Source: a bacterium (lineage in GTDB: Bacteria; Zixibacteria; MSB-5A5; GN15; FEB-12). Taken from it: a stretch of DNA of 6,792 bases. This document shows positions 4,296-6,792 of this stretch, in pieces. The position numbers were made by a program, and so were the translations under genes. The stretch lies in the NCBI GenBank assembly GCA_030640905.1, contig DAOWIM010000047.1, forward strand, positions 1 through 6,792. Direction: 5' to 3'. The stretch's first letter is position 1; each line of letters opens with the position of its first letter. Under the pieces are notes generated by a model that saw only the letters and a list, made by a program, of their open reading frames with translations, did no database searches and was not told the origin of the DNA.

Positions 4296-6792
4296 ATGAA
4301 ACATCCACAAAAGAGCAGATTCAGAGCAATCACAGTGGTCTTGGCCATTGTACTGGCAACCTGTCTGACAGTAACGGCGGGTGCTGCAACAGTAACGACC
4401 GATGCTTCAGATTATCCACCCGGTGATACGGTCTGGATTTCCGGCAGCGGCTACTGGGCTGGTGAAACAGTAACTGTGCAGGTGACTCACTACGATGGGA
4501 CACCTCCGCCCGGTGAGGGCGAGGGGCACGATCCCTGGGATGTTGTCGCCGACGGTTTTGGTGACTTTGAAACATTCTGGGTCATTCCGCTGGATGACAA
4601 TCTCGACGAGACCTTGCTTGTTACCGCTACCGGCCAGAGTTCGGCCCTCGTTGCGACGATTACATTCACCGATTGCAATTCGGTTTTGACTATTACCACC
4701 CCATTACCGGCTGTAATTTGTCTCGATACTTTGGATGCATCAGACCAGGTGACAGTTTGTGCGGAATTGGTCCAGCCTTGCCCCGGTGGATCGGAAGCTC
4801 CACTGGAATACCGCTACGTATTGTTTTTCATGAATACTGGCGACTGTGGTGTTGATGTTTCCCAAGTGCCGATCGACTCAGCTCAAACCAATGAATATGG
4901 CGAGGCCTGTCTTACCATCACTCGTCTTGACACTTTGATCCCGACAGCAGGAGACTACAATATAAGGGTGAAGTATCGGGGTGAAGGCCCATCAGTCGCA
5001 CCCGATGATCCTAACAGTGCTTGTGATCCGACCAAACGAATAACTATAAGTAATGCTAATGACTGCCAGGGTATATACTCCGTTGCTTACGATGAGTGCT
5101 GTCTCGTTACTATTACCTGCCCCGCTGATGTAACTGTCGAGTGTGATGCTTCAACTCTGCCGGCCAACACCGGAACGGCTACATATACTGCCACTGGCGC
5201 TATGTGTCCTACCATGAGCCTTTCCTACACTGATTCTGAAACTCCGGGTAGTTGCCCGCAGGAGAAGACAATCAGCCGGACCTGGGAAGTTGTCGATGGA
5301 TCGAGCAATGTTTGGGCATCATGTATCCAGACCATTACTGTGGATGATAGTGTTGCACCGACCTTTGATAACTGCCCGACCGCGGTTACGGTCGAGTGCG
5401 ATGCCATTCCAGCAGTTCCGACATTGACGGCTACCGATAACTGCGATGCGGCACCTACTGTTACTTACAACGGCGAAACCACGACCGCCGGCAGTTGTGC
5501 CGACAGCTACACCCTTACCCGTAGCTGGACGGCCACCGATGCTTGTGGTAATTCGTCGACCTGTACTCAGGTCATCACGGTGCAGGATACTCAGGCTCCG
5601 ACCTTTGATAACTGCCCGGTTGCGGTTACGGTCGAGTGCGATGCTATTCCGGCAGTTCCGACATTGACGGCTACCGATAACTGCGATCCCGCTCCAATTG
5701 TTACCTACAATGGCGAAAGCACGACCGCCGGCAGTTGCGCCGACAGCTACACCCTTACCCGTACCTGGACGGCTACTGATAACTGTGGCAATTCATCGAT
5801 CTGCACACAGGTGATTACGGTGCAGGATAACACAGCCCCGACCTTTGATAACTGTCCGACCGCGTTGACAGTTGAGTGTGACGCCATCCCGGCGGTTGCT
5901 ACCGGTCTGACGGCCAGTGACAATTGTGATCCGGCTCCGGTTATCACCTACAATGGTGAAACTACGACCGCTGGCAGTTGTGCCGACAGCTACACGTTAA
6001 CTCGCACTTGGACGGCTACCGATGCTTGTGGCAACTCGTCAACCTGCACCCAGACAATCACAGTTCAGGATACGCAGGCTCCGACTATCACCTGCCCGAC
6101 CGCGTTGACGGTCCAGTGTATGAACAATGTGCCGGCACCCGATGTAAACTCTGTCACGACCAGTGATAATTGTGATCCGGCGCCGGTGGTCACTCATGTG
6201 GGTGATGTGCCAGACGGTTCGAGCTGCCCGATGACAATAACTCGCACCTACCGCTCAACTGACCGTTGTGGCAATTATGCCGAGTGTACACAGATGATAA
6301 CGGTTAATGATAACACAGCCCCGACCTTTGATAACTGTCCGACTGCGTTGACAGTTGAGTGTGACGCCATCCCGGCGGTTGCTACCGGTCTGACGGCCAG
6401 TGACAATTGTGATCCGGCTCCGGTCGTTACCTATAATGGTGAGACGACTACCGCCGGCAGTTGTGATCAGTCATACACTCTAACCCGCACCTGGACGGCC
6501 ACCGATAACTGCGGTAACTGGTCAATCTGTACACAGGTGATAACGGTTCAGGATACGCAGGCTCCGACGTTTGACAACTGCCCGACCGCTGTGACCGTCG
6601 AGTGTGATAATATTCCACAGGTAATTAATCCTACAGCGACCGATAACTGTGATCCGGTTCCAGTCGTTACCTACAATGGTGAGACGACGACAACCGGTAA
6701 CTGCGCGGACAACTACACGTTGACCCGTACCTGGACGGCTACTGACAACTGTGGCAATTCGTCAATCTGCACACAGGTCATAACGGTTCAGG
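4296..6792 (+). CDS. Secreted multidomain protein with HYR-like cysteine-rich repeats, 3' end outside window
   Basis: The frame is open from ATG 4296 to the right edge: 832 codons, no stop. Residues 1-30 are a Sec-type signal peptide (MKHPQKSRFR, then AITVVLAIVLATCLTVT, probable cut after AGA at 28-30). Residues about 31-126 form an Ig-like beta domain (YPPGDTVWISGSGYWAGETV; GHDPWDVVADGFGDFETFW; LLVTATGQSS). Residues about 127-269 are a second Thr- and Cys-containing beta-rich domain that I do not recognise. A degenerate HYR-like unit starts at 271, and six repeats start at 354, 434, 514, 595, 675 and 756. Such proteins are exported and often serve as cell-surface or adhesive stalks; that role is inferred. 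The start has AAGGGA directly before the ATG and GGG 7 nt upstream, so the Shine-Dalgarno is poorly spaced; the signal peptide supports this start. No sorting signal is visible because the C-terminus is missing. Confidence 0.92.
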   Translation, partial: MKHPQKSRFRAITVVLAIVLATCLTVTAGAATVTTDASDYPPGDTVWISGSGYWAGETVTVQVTHYDGTPPPGEGEGHDPWDVVADGFGDFETFWVIPLDDNLDETLLVTATGQSSALVATITFTDCNSVLTITTPLPAVICLDTLDASDQVTVCAELVQPCPGGSEAPLEYRYVLFFMNTGDCGVDVSQVPIDSAQTNEYGEACLTITRLDTLIPTAGDYNIRVKYRGEGPSVAPDDPNSACDPTKRITISNANDCQGIYSVAYDECCLVTITCPADVTVECDASTLPANTGTATYTATGAMCPTMSLSYTDSETPGSCPQEKTISRTWEVVDGSSNVWASCIQTITVDDSVAPTFDNCPTAVTVECDAIPAVPTLTATDNCDAAPTVTYNGETTTAGSCADSYTLTRSWTATDACGNSSTCTQVITVQDTQAPTFDNCPVAVTVECDAIPAVPTLTATDNCDPAPIVTYNGESTTAGSCADSYTLTRTWTATDNCGNSSICTQVITVQDNTAPTFDNCPTALTVECDAIPAVATGLTASDNCDPAPVITYNGETTTAGSCADSYTLTRTWTATDACGNSSTCTQTITVQDTQAPTITCPTALTVQCMNNVPAPDVNSVTTSDNCDPAPVVTHVGDVPDGSSCPMTITRTYRSTDRCGNYAECTQMITVNDNTAPTFDNCPTALTVECDAIPAVATGLTASDNCDPAPVVTYNGETTTAGSCDQSYTLTRTWTATDNCGNWSICTQVITVQDTQAPTFDNCPTAVTVECDNIPQVINPTATDNCDPVPVVTYNGETTTTGNCADNYTLTRTWTATDNCGNSSICTQVITVQ
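5106..5354 (+). repeat. Degenerate first HYR-like unit
   Basis: Codes for residues 271-353, starting VTITCPADVTVECD and ending QTITVDDSV. It has the frame of the later repeats but differs strongly in the middle. The fifth conserved cysteine is lost: the D-x-C-G-N of other units reads DGSSN here, leaving five cysteines. It lies between the Ig-like region and the homogeneous array and was probably the oldest unit or had a separate origin. Confidence 0.7.
5826..5941 (+). repeat. 116-nt near-identical block, copy 1
   Basis: This stretch spans the junction into repeat three and its first half. It matches 6309-6424 at 115 of 116 positions (C at 5861, T at 6344), offset 483 bp, two repeat units. 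The identity falls away on both sides, so it marks a recent copying event within the array. Confidence 0.85.
6309..6424 (+). repeat. 116-nt near-identical block, copy 2
   Basis: Second copy of the block at 5826-5941, covering the junction into repeat five and its first half. The downstream half of repeat five instead resembles repeats two and six (DNCGN...SICTQ), so this unit is a mosaic. Confidence 0.85.

Larger units (their letters stand above)
5355..6792 (+). repeat. Tandem array of six 240/243-bp coding repeats
   Basis: Units begin at 5355, 5595, 5835, 6078, 6318 and 6561 (80, 80, 81, 80, 81 codons; the last is cut after 77). Each starts APT, usually APTFDNCP, passes through TVECD, DNCDPAP, TYNGETTTAGSC, TRTWTATD and CGNSS, and ends CTQVITVQD. 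In an 80-residue unit the six cysteines are at about positions 7, 15, 30, 48, 64 and 70, fitting three disulphides per domain. The fourth unit (6078) is divergent in sequence but keeps all six. The junction residues after the D alternate TQ, NT, TQ, NT, TQ, which hints at a two-unit duplication step. The array continues to the right edge, so its full copy number is unknown. Confidence 0.9.

Noticed and set aside
4330..6166. Short frames on both strands within the repeat protein (for example 4495-4689 +, 5446-5667 +, 5747-5947 -).
   Set aside because: They are out-of-frame readings of the continuous 832-codon frame; the repeated ones only reflect the repeat DNA.
5355..6792. CRISPR-like or non-coding satellite repeat.
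   Set aside because: The repeat period is 240/243 bp, a multiple of three, with no spacers, and the translation is a continuous cysteine-patterned protein.

Overview
The window comes from a bacterium with a two-membrane (Gram-negative-like) envelope and a base composition near 50% G+C. It is gene-dense on the left and non-coding then repetitive on the right, and every supported gene is on the + strand. The lipobox-bearing secreted amidase, the murein-dipeptide genes and the large secreted protein with cysteine-rich HYR-like repeats are reminiscent of environmental FCB-group or candidate-phylum bacteria such as Zixibacteria. That placement is from memory of similar proteins and is tentative.

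Left part (1-3631), a compact, partly overlapping gene string. It starts with the C-terminal part of an NlpC/P60 endopeptidase (2-403). This overlaps by one base an enolase-superfamily L-Ala-D/L-Glu (dipeptide) epimerase (403-1431). Next comes a lipoprotein N-acetylmuramoyl-L-alanine amidase, split here into two reading frames (1403-1969 and 1966-3390) by an apparent single-base frameshift near 1870-1882. An 83-residue, three-helix membrane protein (3380-3631) starts inside the amidase's 3' end. The NlpC/P60 and epimerase pair matches the YkfC/YkfB logic of murein peptide recycling: cleave L-Ala-D-Glu from stem peptides, then epimerise it to L-Ala-L-Glu. The amidase separates stem peptide from glycan, so the three genes form one plausible peptidoglycan turnover operon.

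Middle part (3632-4295) is 664 bp without a credible gene. It holds several good inverted repeats and an almost perfect sigma-70-type promoter (TTGACA, 17 bp, TATTAT at 4005-4033) abutted by a dyad. A leader of about 255 nt with two clear hairpins follows.

Right part (4296-6792) is one open frame that runs off the window. It encodes a secreted protein with a signal peptide, two Ig-like beta domains, one degenerate HYR-like unit and then six tandem 80/81-residue units with six cysteines each. The DNA of the array shows mosaic homogenisation, including a 116-nt block repeated 483 bp apart with one mismatch.

The observations most worth a second look are the amidase frameshift and the stem-loop at it, the structured leader of the repeat protein, and the mosaic repeat array. 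I did not find convincing evidence of a wholly new system.
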